Shown here: piece after piece, positions 25,534-36,872 of the stretch
How positions within the stretch are numbered: the first letter of the stretch is position 1
How the letters are laid out: every line of letters begins with the position of its first letter
Assembly: GCA_025175665.1 (NCBI GenBank)
Contig: JANKKI010000400.1
Location: 186,001-250,000 of the forward strand
Origin: Cinchona pubescens
Lineage: Eukaryota; Streptophyta; Magnoliopsida; Gentianales; Rubiaceae
Direction of reading: 5' to 3'
DNA: 64,000 nt
Notes under the pieces: generated by a model
What the model saw: the letters and a program-made list of their open reading frames with translations, nothing else
The model's database searches: none
Told to the model about the DNA's origin: nothing
Program-made: the position numbers and the translations under genes

Positions 25534-26183
25534 AAGTAATAAGGTTCCTCTTCATTCTATTCATAGTTGAACTTGATTATGCATAAATTTCTCAAATATC
25601 AAGAGCATTTTCACTACAATCTATAATACCTTCAAAGTCATAGCATCCCCTTATCTATAAGATCAAGATTTGTTCAAGAAACGAGTAGAGCAAATTTAGC
25701 TCACACCTTTTGTGCTTCTTGTATTCTTTCAAAAGCAAGAATTTTTCAAGCAAGGGCCATCAGACAAGATACAAAAGAAAGAAAAATAAAACGTTCTTCT
25801 ACTTCCAAACTTATCCACAAGGTATACCAAACAATAAGAGAAAATATCTTCAAACTGCAAATCTTTGCTTGACCTTGATGTGACTATCCTGAGGCCTCTG
25901 ACTTCATCTAGATAGAATTCATAAAGCACGGCTTTGTACAAATAAGTAGCATCTTGCAAATGAAGATCGAAAAAATGAATGCTTACTGCACCAAAAAGCC
26001 ATGCATGCATGAGTAAACAAAAAGCTGAACAATACTTTGTTTTGTTTCTTCTTTTGAATCATGCTAGAGCCGCAAGTGGAGGCAGATTTTAGCTAAAAAA
26101 TCATATCTCATCTCAATCAGAATGCAGAAATATTCCACGTGCAATAGAGCGTTTATTCTTCTCCTAATATAAAGTTGATTACG

Positions 26184-27505
26184 TGATATCCAAAATATCC
26201 TTGTCATACTTTAGTCATGTTAATATTGAGTATTAGAAATTGAGTCTAGTTTCTATCAGAATCAGTTTTGTGGCTTTTGGACGAATATAACTTGAGTTAT
26301 GGTCATTTTTGTTCAGCACTGTCAATACTGAAAATATCATAGCTAGCCTAGTTATGCTATAGATCATACCTTATTAGAATTCAATGAGGCTAATATTATT
26401 GTAGATTACCTTTTAGGTTATGAGGAGATGGTTTATGTTTTGATTTTATTATTTAGGAAGGATTAACGAGAGTTCAAGTAGCTTGGATTTCAAATTGGAA
26501 ACATTTTGTTTATATATCCGGTAACTGGCTTTTTCATAATTTCTATTGTTTTTAAAAACCGATTTCTTGAGTACTTTTATACTAAATGATTGTTAATGCT
26601 TTGAAAATCTATTTGTGTATTAAACTGGATTGAGCATATGCATAATTTCTTTGGTGATCATATGTTTGTGAATGATTGTTTATTATGCTATCTTTGGTAT
26701 CATTGGACTCATTAAACTAGCAAGGAATGAGAAAGGCTATTGAATTACTATGTTAAAATGTCGGTATGGCCCTACCACGGGATACAATAGTGGACAAACG
26801 ACCCTGTCACGGGTTATAATAGTGACCGTAGTATGATCCGAAGCTACGTTTAACCGACATATGGCCCTACCACGGGTAAGAATAGTAAGTTACGGCCCTG
26901 TCACGGGTTATAATAGTGACCATAGCATATTTTTTAGTTGAAAGCAAATGAAAAAGAAATAGATTGAAAGAATTAAATAGAACAAAATATGAGAAAATGT
27001 GTCCATTATAGTTGTGTATGCCATTTGCATATACGATGCTTGATTGTGGTTGGATTGTTGTGACATGAATTTCTTGAAATATAATATATACTTTTAGCGT
27101 GCTCAATCCAATGAGGATATGAGTGAGTTACTTACTGAGCAAATGAATGCTCATCCCACTTACCTTATTTCCTTGCAGGTGATCACGTTTAGATCGCTTT
27201 CTGGCGGAGTTTTGATATATTTTCGGGTAGGATTAGTTTTGTTATGTTTCACCTTGTATAGAAGGCTTTGTGTAGTTGTATATATATAAGCCTATGGTGA
27301 TTCTAGTGTGATGTTGTAGTTGTGCTTTCCTCCTAGGTTGAAAACTTATAATGTTTATGGTTTGAACTTATATAAATATTTGGGCTTATATTTATATAGG
27401 TTGTGTATGTATGTTTTGGTAATTGTTACTTATAAACGTGATAGACGGTTTTGTATACTCTTAAATTATAGGTTATTTTAATTATACCGAATTTGGGGTG
27501 TGACA
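26184..27505. mobile_element. Probable solo LTR, 1.3 kb
   Basis: Interrupts the SDH6 intron relative to copy 2, where the sequence runs straight through (about 54810-54825). It starts TGATATCCAAAATATCC and ends GGGGTGTGACA, giving TG...CA termini. TTAC occurs next to both ends but is offset by one base, so the target duplication is not secure. No internal retrotransposon domain is seen. It contains a short repeat array at 26762-26925. Confidence 0.55.
26762..26925. repeat. GGCCCT(A/G)(C/T)CACGGG short repeat array
   Basis: Four variants of a roughly 30 bp motif, alternating GCCCTACCACGGG and CCCTGTCACGGGTTATAATA, are arranged as a dimer within the probable solo LTR. Confidence 0.65.
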
Positions 27506-27640
27506 TTTACTTTTGAGTAGTTTAGCATTTTTGAACATTACAAAACCTTGTATTCTTGATATCAATTTCAGTTTTGAGGGTGGGTTCCAACATTCGTTAC
27601 ATAAAATATCAAATCATGCAGCTAATACTGATAATAAAAT

Positions 27641-27916
27641 TGTCAGAGTATAAATATCCCACATCAGTTAACCTAAATATCCTAAACTAGCTAATAAGTG
27701 TCTGGGTCACATCAATTATCGTTAATTAGTTTTGAGATAGAAACTCATGTTCTCTAACATGATATCAAAGCTACAAGTAACGGATTCTCAACTAACCCAA
27801 GTTACATGTGAAATGAGATATCAAAGTATACGTATCTCACATCGGTTAGTTTAAATATCCTAAATTAGTTAATAAATTCCAATTGATTTTGAGATAAAAT
27901 CCCATATTTTTTAACA
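27641..27916 (+). mobile_element. TRIM (miniature LTR retrotransposon), complete, 276 bp
   Basis: Flanked by a perfect 5 bp duplication AAAAT (27636-27640, 27917-27921). The left LTR is 27641-27759 (TGTCAGAGTATAAATATCCC...CTCTAACA). The right LTR is about 27819-27916 (TATCAAAGTATACG...TTAACA). Directly after the left LTR is TGATATCAAAGC (27760-27771), matching the initiator-Met PBS TGGTATCAGAGC at 10 of 12. The internal part is only about 59 bp. Both LTRs share CACATC(A/G)GTTA and AAATATCCTAAA. The insertion is absent from SDH6 copy 2. Confidence 0.85.
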
Positions 27917-28308
27917 AAAATAATGCGAGGACCTTAACAATGTCAACTAAGCAAATATAGTCATTCACTAATGTTGATTGACAAACCAATCCGAAAAGGC
28001 TACCCACTGTGTCATGCTGATTGCAACTTAGCTATTTACTAGCCATAGGAGCATACTTCATTTGTAGTCATGCAACAGGAGCGTACTAATATTGAACTAA
28101 AGCATAGTTATCGGATATGTGGTTCTATCTAGTACATGTAACGAATATCAGAACTTAATACGTTATTTTTAAAATATATTTATATATATAGTATATATGC
28201 TTTCGGAATGCGGTATGATGTACTTGTACGTGTGAATTTGTACATGGTACGGAGGGCTAGTTAGTGAATCTAGTAAGTCTGTCCTAACATTATGAGAAAA
28301 TATGCTAT

Positions 28309-30363
28309 GGAAAGAATACAATTTTAGCCCTCAAAGTTTGGGCAGTGCTTCATTTTGGTCCCTAAAGCTTCACACAAAACACATTTAGTCCTCAAACTTT
28401 CTAATTTCTACTAATTTAGGATAAATTTAAGAATTTCATCAATTACAAATTGAAAAGTCACTTGCTTCAAATGAGAAGTTCCAAACGTGAAAAAAATACA
28501 ATTTTAGTTCTCAAAGTTTGGATCATGGTATATTTTGTTCTCTCAAAGTTCCAAACAAAACGCATTTAATTCTCAAAATTTTTAATTTTTTACCAATATA
28601 GGACAAATTTAAAAATTCTGTCAATTACAGATGGAAAAAGTCACGTGTATTATACGTGACTGTTAAATTTATCTTAGGCTAGAGACGCTTTCCAATCAAT
28701 TTCAAGCCATTTAACCATGTTTCTACTTTTTTATCTGACTTTCAATGCTTAATTATTCGTCATTCCTATCTATGTTATAATACTTCACAACAGATTTCAA
28801 TTCATTTAACAACGGATTTAGCAATTAATTTTTTCTTTAAAAAACACCGTCACTAAACGATTTAACAACAGATTGGTCGATGGAATCCATCCATCAAAAA
28901 ATGCCTCTTCGATAAAATATAGTAATGGTTTTATCAACAAAATTTCAACGACGAATTTTTCTGTCGGCAAATCGGTTATTAAATTTGGTCTTAAGACATT
29001 TTGAAAATATTAAATTAGCGATGCATTCTTTCTTTTTTGCTAAATTTAGCCACCGAAAATGGCCTCAGTTACTAAGAATAATAGTTGCAACGGAAAAAAT
29101 TCGTTAGTAATTGATATTTTAAAATATTTTAAAAATATTAATGACTGAAAAATTCATCGCTATTTAAAAATATTATAAAAGAGGTTGCTTAGTACAACTT
29201 TGAGCTAATATATTAATCATTTAATCTTATTCAAAATTTGCAACTAATATTGAGTTTTCGTTTACTATACCAAATTCAGTAAAATTCCAAAGATTAAGCT
29301 CAATAAATGAATTTCATTATACTGTAAAAAAATTAGTTATTACTCCATCCGTCCTATTTATATTGTCGCACTGTCTATTTTGAGATGTCCCAATAAAATA
29401 TAATATTATTTAAAATAGATGATTTTCTTTGTTGAAATGTCAAAGTTTTCTTTCAAAACATTCAAAATATTCCCAACTTCAATAATTAATGGGCCCTAAT
29501 AATCAATTTGTCATCCCTCTTTTTCTATCTCCTCTCTTCTACTAATTAAAGCTTTTCAATTGTAAATATCTATTTGTCATTTAATGATGTCAACTCAATT
29601 CAACTCAACTCAATATGGGTATTTGTAGACATTTGATAGAAATTTGTAGTTATCTAAAACTTTGTGCAAATGTGTAAGGTGACAAATTAGGACGGAGGGA
29701 ATATTGTTTTATTATACCTCAAAAATTAGTCTTGAATTAAATTATTATTTTACTTTATTAGTCAATTATTATTGTGCTATTATTATCCATTCTTTGGATA
29801 TAATTTTTTCAACACTAGATTAAATATGTTAAAATCGGTTGGAAAGTGTTATAACCCAAGTTAGATTTAACAATCATGTGCATGGAAAGTGTTATAATAT
29901 AGACAAGAATGGTGAATGGTTATGCATTGATAGTTAGAGGAAAAAGTGCAAATATGGTTAAATGGATTGAAATTGATTAGGAAGTGTTCTATCTCAGGGT
30001 AGATTTAGCAGTCACGTTCAATGCACGTGACTTTTTTCATCTGTAATTGACAAAATTTTCAAATTTGTACTAAGAATTGGTAGAAATTAAAAAATTTAAA
30101 GATTAAATGCATTTTATTTAGAACTTTGGGGACCAAAGTAGACCAGGACCCAAATTTTGAGGGTTAAAATTATATTTTTCTATATTTGGAACTTGTTATT
30201 TAACAGTCGCGTGCAAACCATTTATAATTAATGGAATTTTCAAATTTGTTCTAAATTGGTAAAAATTGAAAAGTTTGAGGATTAAATATGTTTTGTGTAA
30301 AACTTTATAAACCAAAATAGACCACGACATAAATTTTAAGGATTAAAACTACATATTTTTTCC
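28309..30363. mobile_element. Mutator-like element with long compound TIRs, 2.06 kb
   Basis: Ends GGAAAGAATACAATTTTAGCC and, complemented, GGAAAAAATATGTAGTTTTA. Flanks AATATGCTAT (28299-28308) and AATATGATAT (30364-30373) form a 10 bp duplication with one mismatch. The left arm (28309-28680) and right arm (about 29870-30363) each hold two tandem units of about 190 bp. Each arm has G-box-like inverted pairs such as GTCACGTGTATTATACGTGAC. No transposase is seen. A Stowaway MITE is nested inside (29343-29701). The interior (28800-29160) has CGTCACTAAACG/ACGACGAATTTTTC motifs resembling those at 12600-13070. Copy 2 of the SDH6 gene has the empty site (about 55140-55150). Confidence 0.75.
29343..29701. 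mobile_element. Stowaway-type (Tc1/mariner) MITE, 359 bp
   Basis: Termini CTCCATCCGTCC and, complemented, TTCCCTCCGTCC match the Stowaway consensus CTCCCTCCGT. TA dinucleotides flank both ends (29341-29342, 29702-29703). It sits inside the Mutator-like element. No coding. Confidence 0.85.
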
Positions 30364-30516
30364 AATATGATATTTGAGCACATTTTTCTCCTGCAGATGA
30401 AAAAGAAATTTTTACAATATATTCTCTCTACATTTGTTTCATCCAAAAGTCATTCTTGTTTTTCTCCGAACACAGAGAAGTATAAGTCACAACAGGGCAA
30501 GGATTCTCTTCATTTA

Positions 30517-31035
30517 GGAGATAAATGGAGGATATTTCATTTATCCTTCTAAATGAGTAACACCTCATTATTTGCTTAAATTAAGAGTCAGATTTTATCC
30601 ACATCACTATTTTACTATTTCTAACGTAGTTTCAATTGTTATTTTATTTATATAACAAATTTAAATTTAAGTATAACAAAAAATATATATATACTTAAAA
30701 AATGTAATGAAATTATAATATTATGTTTCTCCAATTTAATGACCTACTAAAATTTTTGTTATAAATTTTTATTTGTTTCAAGAAATCAATTACATATATT
30801 TTTAATTAAATAGCATGAATCTTAATAAAATAATTTGATTAATTTTCTTAAATTGCAATAATTTATAAATTTAATTAATTACCAAGGAGAAGAAAATGAA
30901 AACTACTTATTTTTGTCATAAAATTGATAGAAATGATGATTTGGCAAATATTTCACCTTTAATTATGTATTTAAATAATGTGTCATTCATTTAGACAGAT
31001 AAATATAGGATCCTCCATTTATCCTTAAATGGAAA
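30517..31035. mobile_element. MITE with GATAAATGGAGGAT terminal inverted repeats
   Basis: Left end GGAGATAAATGGAGGATA and, complemented, right end AAGGATAAATGGAGGATCC. About 520 bp of AT-rich interior without a gene. It interrupts sequence that is continuous in SDH6 copy 2 (about 55265-55290). The target duplication was not resolved, so superfamily is open. Confidence 0.6.
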
Positions 31036-31437
31036 GGATCTAGTTAGTCGCACCAGGAATTTCAATTGCGCTCACATTCATCTCCACGGTAGAAATTGGT
31101 TCAAGCTTTCCCAGCCCCTTTTATAAATGGATTCCTGACGTATACGAAAGAGTACGGTTCGTTCGAAAAATTACTACCTCTCTATTTATCTGTAAGATTT
31201 TTCAAAACTCCATGGACAGGTAGTCCATGAATACAAATGAAACTATTTATTTCTTCTTAACAGAATCAGCCTATCAGAGACTGAAAAGCAAGATAATAAC
31301 GTTTATAACAGATGCCACAAAATGCACACACAAGCAAACTCATGAAGTAGTATAGGCCAAAGTCTACCTCAGAGAATCTATTAATCACAGGATCAACTAA
31401 AAAGTAGAACAATACAAAGAAATCAAATAACAATTAC

Positions 31438-32050
31438 CATGGAGACTTCTTGATTATTTCCAAGCTCAGCTTGTTATACATAAATTATCCAGAATCTTTA
31501 TTTATGATTTATAAATACAAAAAGTATTGTCAAAAAAACATACTTTAAGCCATGGTGATACCACAACAAAATCGTCCTAACCAAGAGTCGATAAAGTACC
31601 TTACTCCTTTGGTCTTCTCTTCCCTTATTACCTATACTAATGTGTGTTCAGTAATTTGTGAAACTGCACATTACATTACATTACAGTAGGGAAGTGACTA
31701 CGAGCTATTTATAAAGTAAGTTTAGGACTCTTCCCATCATAAAATCCAACAAATAGGGAAATCTTTTTAACTGATTAAAGCTAATTGTAAGACTTATTTA
31801 TCCCAATAATATATGAGATGAAACTCTTACTTCTTTTTAGATTAATATATCATATATTTATATTTATCCAATTATTTATATGGTAATTTTGTCCTACAAT
31901 TAAATGTGAGAAAATAATAATAATAATAATATTAGAATATCAAAGGTCAAGAAATCCACTAAAATTAATATTATGACATAGCTTGCTGTTGTAATTCTAT
32001 ACAACACTGCCTAAAGCACCATATTTAATTGCCTCACGAGCAGTCTTGAG
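31438..32050 (-). pseudogene. SDH6: SDH6 pseudogene 1, middle exon split by a solo LTR
   Basis: On the minus strand 32050-31979 reads LKTAREAIKYGALGSVV, then a TAG at 31997-31999 and a 2-nt loss. The exon resumes after a 507 bp solo LTR as 31471-31438 (AWK..., ending SLHG). Its 5' splice donor is intact (CATG|GTAATTG), unlike copy 2. The acceptor side TTTTTTTTCAG|CTCAAG is also retained. Matches the middle exon of SDH6 in copy 2 (55506-55608). Confidence 0.8.
31472..31978. mobile_element. Solo LTR, 507 bp, inside SDH6 exon
   Basis: Starts TGTTATACATAAATT and ends AATATTATGACA, with inverted TGT/ACA ends. Flanks CAGCT and TAGCT (4 of 5 bases) are the target duplication. SDH6 copy 2 reads through without it. 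A TATA-like TATTTATAAAGTA (about 31708-31720) lies within. Family not determined; copia is possible from size. Confidence 0.75.
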
Positions 32051-32229
32051 CTGAAAAAAAAAAAGAAAGAAAGAAAGTAAAATAAACACAAAACAACTCT
32101 ATGAATCAATATATGAACTTAAATAACTACTCCTATATAAGAAAGAATCAAATAACAGGTGACTTAAAAAAAAAAAAGAAAAAGGAACTGGCATAGCAAT
32201 AGTTACACTTTCACATGCCAATTTTGTAA

Positions 32230-32455
32230 AGTAGATTTTCGAACAAACCATATATTTCCGGCCACAACTCATTTTCAGCTGGTCGAGGTTGTTTATGGTG
32301 CCTCCTTCAATCTGGAAAATAAAAAATTCAATTAGCAGAAGTTGAAAGCATCATCGTACCTAATGCATTAATAAGTGCCTATGAATATTGTGTACACGTG
32401 AAAAACATAGAATTCTCAGCACGACGTATTGTAAATATTAGTTTGTTAGAGTGAT
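32230..32455. other. End of SDH6 block copy 1
   Basis: Similarity to SDH6 copy 2 stops near 32230 (CACATGCCAATTTT, matching about 55752-55766). The first SDH6 exon is not present. No gene is seen. Confidence 0.45.
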
Positions 32456-33641
32456 TGTAAACACTTAAAAAAAAATAATTAATTGAGATTACAATAGATT
32501 AATTTAGATTAATTTTAGATTCGACGAAACCTTAAACCCAATGTCCTCGAACATGACCCGGAAGAAATGTTAATCAAATCCAAACTTCTTACAAATTGGG
32601 GTAAGTCAAATATGTAAATCAAGCCCAATAGATACTTTTAGTCCAACAGAATAAATTGTCTAGAATCAATTAAGAGATAAAATCTCTTTAATTAAGGAAA
32701 TCGAGGAAATAAATTAGGCTAATTACGGTAATTAATTTACCCTCTAATTAGGCTAATTAATTGACTTTCTTAATTTAAAGCCCTTACTGTAGGCCTATAA
32801 AAAGGAGTTCATTCTCATTGGATAGGAGAACATCCAAGGACCAGAGAAGCACATCAAGCAACTCAACACTCTGAAAAACAAAACTTTTGCATCGTAGAAG
32901 ATCAACAAGTACGACAAGCAAAGGTGTCATATCTTCTACATCAAGAACAAGTCAAGCTCTTCAACAACTATTCAACTGGGATCAAGCTTCAAGCCCTCTG
33001 AGAGAAGAACAACCAAGTACCTAACACATTGGAGACAAGACTTCAACGACGTGGGATATCAACAAGTACGAGAAATAAAGTGGCTCATGTTCCATGACAA
33101 TCAAAATATGTGTTCTTCAATAATCTTTATATCAGGATCAAACTTCAAGCCCTCGGTGTATACATCCTCCATTGATTTCTTTCACAAGAGATTGAGGAAC
33201 TCAACAGTTCGAGATCGAACCTACTATGCCCCTCAATTTGTTGCCAACATATTGACGTTTCAAAATCAAGCCTACCTCAGCCATTGGATTGTCACCAGAT
33301 TTGGAGATCAAATCAAAGAAACAACACTCAAAGGTCGTATTCTTCATCAACTCTACTTGAACTGAGATCAAACTTCAAACCCTCGGTTTCAACTACTGCT
33401 CTCAATCGCCCACACAAGGGATATTAAAAAGCACCGCCAACGATTCAAGATCAAGCCCACAAAAAGCGGCCCTTGGATCATCACCAAATTCGAAAGATCG
33501 AATCCGAGGATTTTCATCTTGTAAACGGTGTTAAAACTACAGAGATTGTAACCCACTTCCTTTTAAGTCAATAAATTATCGTTTGTGCATTTTATTTCTC
33601 GTTTTTAACGATAATATTTAGACACGAAATTTGTGTGTACA
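32456..33641 (+). mobile_element. Solo LTR, 1.19 kb
   Basis: Ends TGTAAACAC and, complemented, TGTACACACAAA; flanks GTGAT and ATGAT (4 of 5). A TATA box TATAAAAAG is at 32796-32804 and an AATAAATT polyadenylation-like site is near 33571. Between them are imperfect repeats of GATCAA(A/G)CTTCAAGCCCTC (about 32979, 33137, 33366). No internal retrotransposon domain follows, so it is read as a solo LTR left by recombination. The frame 33051-33365 is incidental. Confidence 0.7.
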
Positions 33642-34937
33642 ATGATCATTATTTGATTGATTGCGAATTAACATGATCTAGCGTCAATGTCCAATAATCT
33701 GTGGCTTTCTTGCTCGAGTATAGAGACAACGAGCATAATCAAAGATGTATGACACAGGAGTGATCTAAAGAATGGTAAGAGTCTTTGAATGGGTGTTTGA
33801 AAGTTATTTACTTAAATTTCCAATAAAACACATTCCAATGATTGAAGTTCCAAAGTCTAGCAGAACCTGATTTTTAGTCAAATTTGAAGAATACACTGTA
33901 TCGACCCACATTGAACCAGCTCATAATCTTTATATGGTTGGAAAGCTCTTTGAGTCTACTTTAATATGCAACAAACGGTTGATAATTTAGAGTTTTCTAC
34001 ATCAAGATATGGTCAATTTACGAAAGTTGCGCAAGGCTGACTGATGGAGGTTTAGCTACGGGTTTAGCTTGATGATTCAACTTTCTTGGACTATTTCTTT
34101 GCTTCTTTGGGAACTTTAAACAGCTTCTAGTTGCTTGATGTCAATCTTTCTTGGTTCATGTTATTTTTTGGTTAAATGTATTAAGTAATAGTATATTTTG
34201 TAAGTTGCATTTATCACTAAGTGTGCAGGTTTGTTCCAACTTAGTCTATTTAAGTTGTTCAACTCTTTTGGTTTTGAGGGACTGGAGATTGATAATATAA
34301 TTTGTAGCCTTTGGCTTCTTTCTCTTATCTCTTTGGTGAATTCCATTGAGTGGCGAGTTCCTACAAACTCTTATCCTTTGGGTGGATTTTCTATAGGTGG
34401 CGAGTTTCTCCCAAAAAACTCTTATCCCATAGATGGATTCCTTTGGGTGGCGAGTTTGGTATCCCTTTGTTCCTTGTGTTTCCTCCTTACCGCACTGTCA
34501 CTACTTTTTTTCCGGTATCAATGTAGGATTGTGTATTCTAAGTAGTTGATTTCACATTCTTTAGTCTTCTTAGTCTTCATTTGCTCTGAATGAGTCCATA
34601 CCCAAAACAGGCTTTGTGATGAAAGAAAAATCCCATTAATTAAGTCACCCTCGAAAATAAAGATGGATGGACTTGAGAATATAGGTAATATATGAGACAA
34701 CTCTTGTATTCCTCGCCTTGAATGCTCCCTTTCTCTTAGCATTATTCATATCATAAAAGATTGACACTTAACTCTGCATAAATTAAACACAAGGCTGCTA
34801 GAAATTTCTAGTACAAGAGTGCAACTTGCCAAGTTGATAGCTAGTAGTTTCTAGAATTTGCAAGTTGCATGAACTGCTCTAGTAAATTCTAGAGTCACTG
34901 ACTCTTAAGATGCATCTACTAAATTCTACTCTTTTAG
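33642..34937. other. Unassigned region with TGGCGAGTT repeats
   Basis: No recognisable gene. TGGCGAGTT recurs at 34351, 34398 and 34448 within units of about 47-50 bp (with ACTCTTATCC). This gives a hydrophobic-looking open frame at 34231-34545 that I do not accept as a gene. The sequence just before 34938 has no match to the other NLRs. Confidence 0.4.
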
Positions 34938-35372
34938 CCAAGAAATCACCGAATACTATAGCACTTTGTCAATCTGCAGCTCGTTGCAATCCAGGGACCA
35001 ATCTACTGAGTTCATCGACTCCCTGGTTGTGAATATGGCAGATATCAGGTACCAATATTTCAATGAAGAACAAGAACCGATTGAAGACCTCAAAGAGAAG
35101 CTCGAATTCTTCAAAAATGTATGCTTCATTCGCTTTGCAGAATTGCGAGGCTGTGAGCCTTGGCAGTTGCAACTTCTCTACACTCATTCACAAGTTGTGG
35201 CATTCGTTTCGATTCGGCAAGACTCTGCCCCGAGTGGATGTTTCACTCTTTCACTCCGACAAATTTCTAGAAATGCTTGTTAAGGTAATAACATCGGCAA
35301 CCATTTTTCCCAAGAAAGATGTGCTTGGCTTTATGGATTTTTTCCAAGAAAATCTTAAGTTTGGCAAAGCTT
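34938..35372 (+). pseudogene. R1-type NLR fragment (third copy), N-terminal region only
   Basis: Matches NLR pseudogene 2 from about 43530: TEFIDSLVVNMADIR, EDLKEKLEFFKN, and RGCEPWQLQLLYTHSQVVAF (to about 35210). After about 35265 it jumps to sequence equivalent to 44285-44360 of copy 2 (KVITSATIFPKKDVLGFMDF), so about 0.5 kb is missing between them. NB-ARC and LRR parts are absent. At the junction with THSQVVAF it keeps a frame that copy 2 has lost, so it helps reconstruct the order of events. Non-functional remnant. Confidence 0.85.
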
Positions 35373-36872
35373 TTATGTGGATTAATCTCACTCTTTTTAG
35401 TAACCTGTGTGATCTTACCGTCTATTAGGTTGCTATTTGAGGCCAACTAGATTCACTTGGTGGTCCTAGTTTTACAACTGTAGATAATTTGGTAAGCCTG
35501 TTATATGGTGATTACAATCAATTAGTAGTTTGGTTCGCATCTAGAACTGAATTCGAATGAGAATCATAAATTTCACTGTTAGCACTAATTTATGATAATT
35601 TTTCCACGAATTTCATAGATTTTTCTGTCTCCGACTCTGTCAACAAACAAATAAAAGTACCCTGATTTTTTTTTCCGCCTTTAGTTCAATACCTGTTGAT
35701 ATGGAAGATCTTTCACATTGCTATAGAAAATTGCATTGAATGTGTTAAAGGTTGAGTTTGCATTTCTTTAGCTATATTCATGTTGAACACTGTCTAGCGT
35801 TGCTTCACGATCATATCTCTTGGAGCCCAATATCTTAATGATTCATTCGAAGGTTAACGTGGTACCTGTAAGGATAGGGTACATTAACTTTTGCCAAAAT
35901 TTAGCTTCATTGTTAGAATTTCCTGCGAGCTTTTGAAATTGCTGTAAATTTTACGTACAATTATTATTTTAAAATTTTGAAGATAACCTCATCTTTTGAG
36001 AAGCTACCTACTATGATTTGAATTGCTCAGGGTTAGCACATGGCACATCCTTCAAAATTATTCTAGAAGTACTTACGTGACAATTTTATTGAGAGCAAAT
36101 ATGTAATTTATGTGTAGGTTCAGCAAGAAGGACTGAGCCCTAGTCCCCCTCATGTATATCTATAAATAAGAAGTTTGGATGTTAAGATTAGGACCATTAT
36201 TTTCATAATACAAATCCCAAAATTCTCTTCAATTCTTTTACTTGCTCTCTCTACTACTATTTCTTTCTTCATCATGAATCAACCAGCATATAAATTTACC
36301 TTCAAGTTCAAAGAAATTAAGGCCTAAGTTGTGTAGAGGGAAGGACCATTGATTGCTCAAAGAAATTAATTCTGAAGATTTGATATGTAATTGATCACTA
36401 TTTATGAAAAAAAAAAAAACATATAACCAACAATCATTAGGCTATTGGCCGCTAAAACAAGTTACTCCTAAGGGAGCTTCAATGGAAAAATGAAGCACTA
36501 CAATAACAAAGACAAAGGAGGGAGTCTCAATGGAGAAAGGAAGTATGCAGGCAAATAGTAGGTATTAATGGAGAAAGGAAGTATTCAGGCAAATAGTAGG
36601 TATCCGTGGAATAGATGTAGGATAGATAGTGGAGCGAACACAAACCACTCGGGGAACAAGAAAGGAAACACCCAGACAAGTAGTAGGTACTAATCGAACA
36701 GAACTAGGATAGATACTAGAAAAACCAAGCATTCAAGCAACAAGTAAATCGACAAAATATTAATGTTAATCCCATAATAAGAGAGTTTTGATATTTCGAT
36801 TGTATTCAATTCCATTATTGTTAGCATATTTAATCATGTTTAAAAAAAAAATTTTAAAAAAGAAGAAAAAGG
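35373..36872. other. Region without a gene, includes a 38 bp tandem repeat
   Basis: Mostly AT-rich. CTATAAATAAG near 36160 resembles an LTR or gene TATA box but nothing downstream is coding. A 38 bp unit beginning AATGGAGAAAGGAAGTAT occurs twice (36529-36566, 36567-36604) with related, weaker copies up to about 36690. Confidence 0.45.

Noticed and set aside
26762..26925. CRISPR-like repeat/spacer appearance of the CACGGG array
   Set aside because: Only four degenerate units without constant repeats, in plant nuclear DNA within an LTR-like sequence.
33051..33365. 104-residue plus-strand frame
   Set aside because: Lies within the 1.19 kb solo LTR and is built from its internal repeats.
34231..34545. 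Hydrophobic 104-residue frame that looks like a membrane protein
   Set aside because: It is produced by T-rich sequence and 47-50 bp repeats (TGGCGAGTT); no homologous context and no upstream gene structure.
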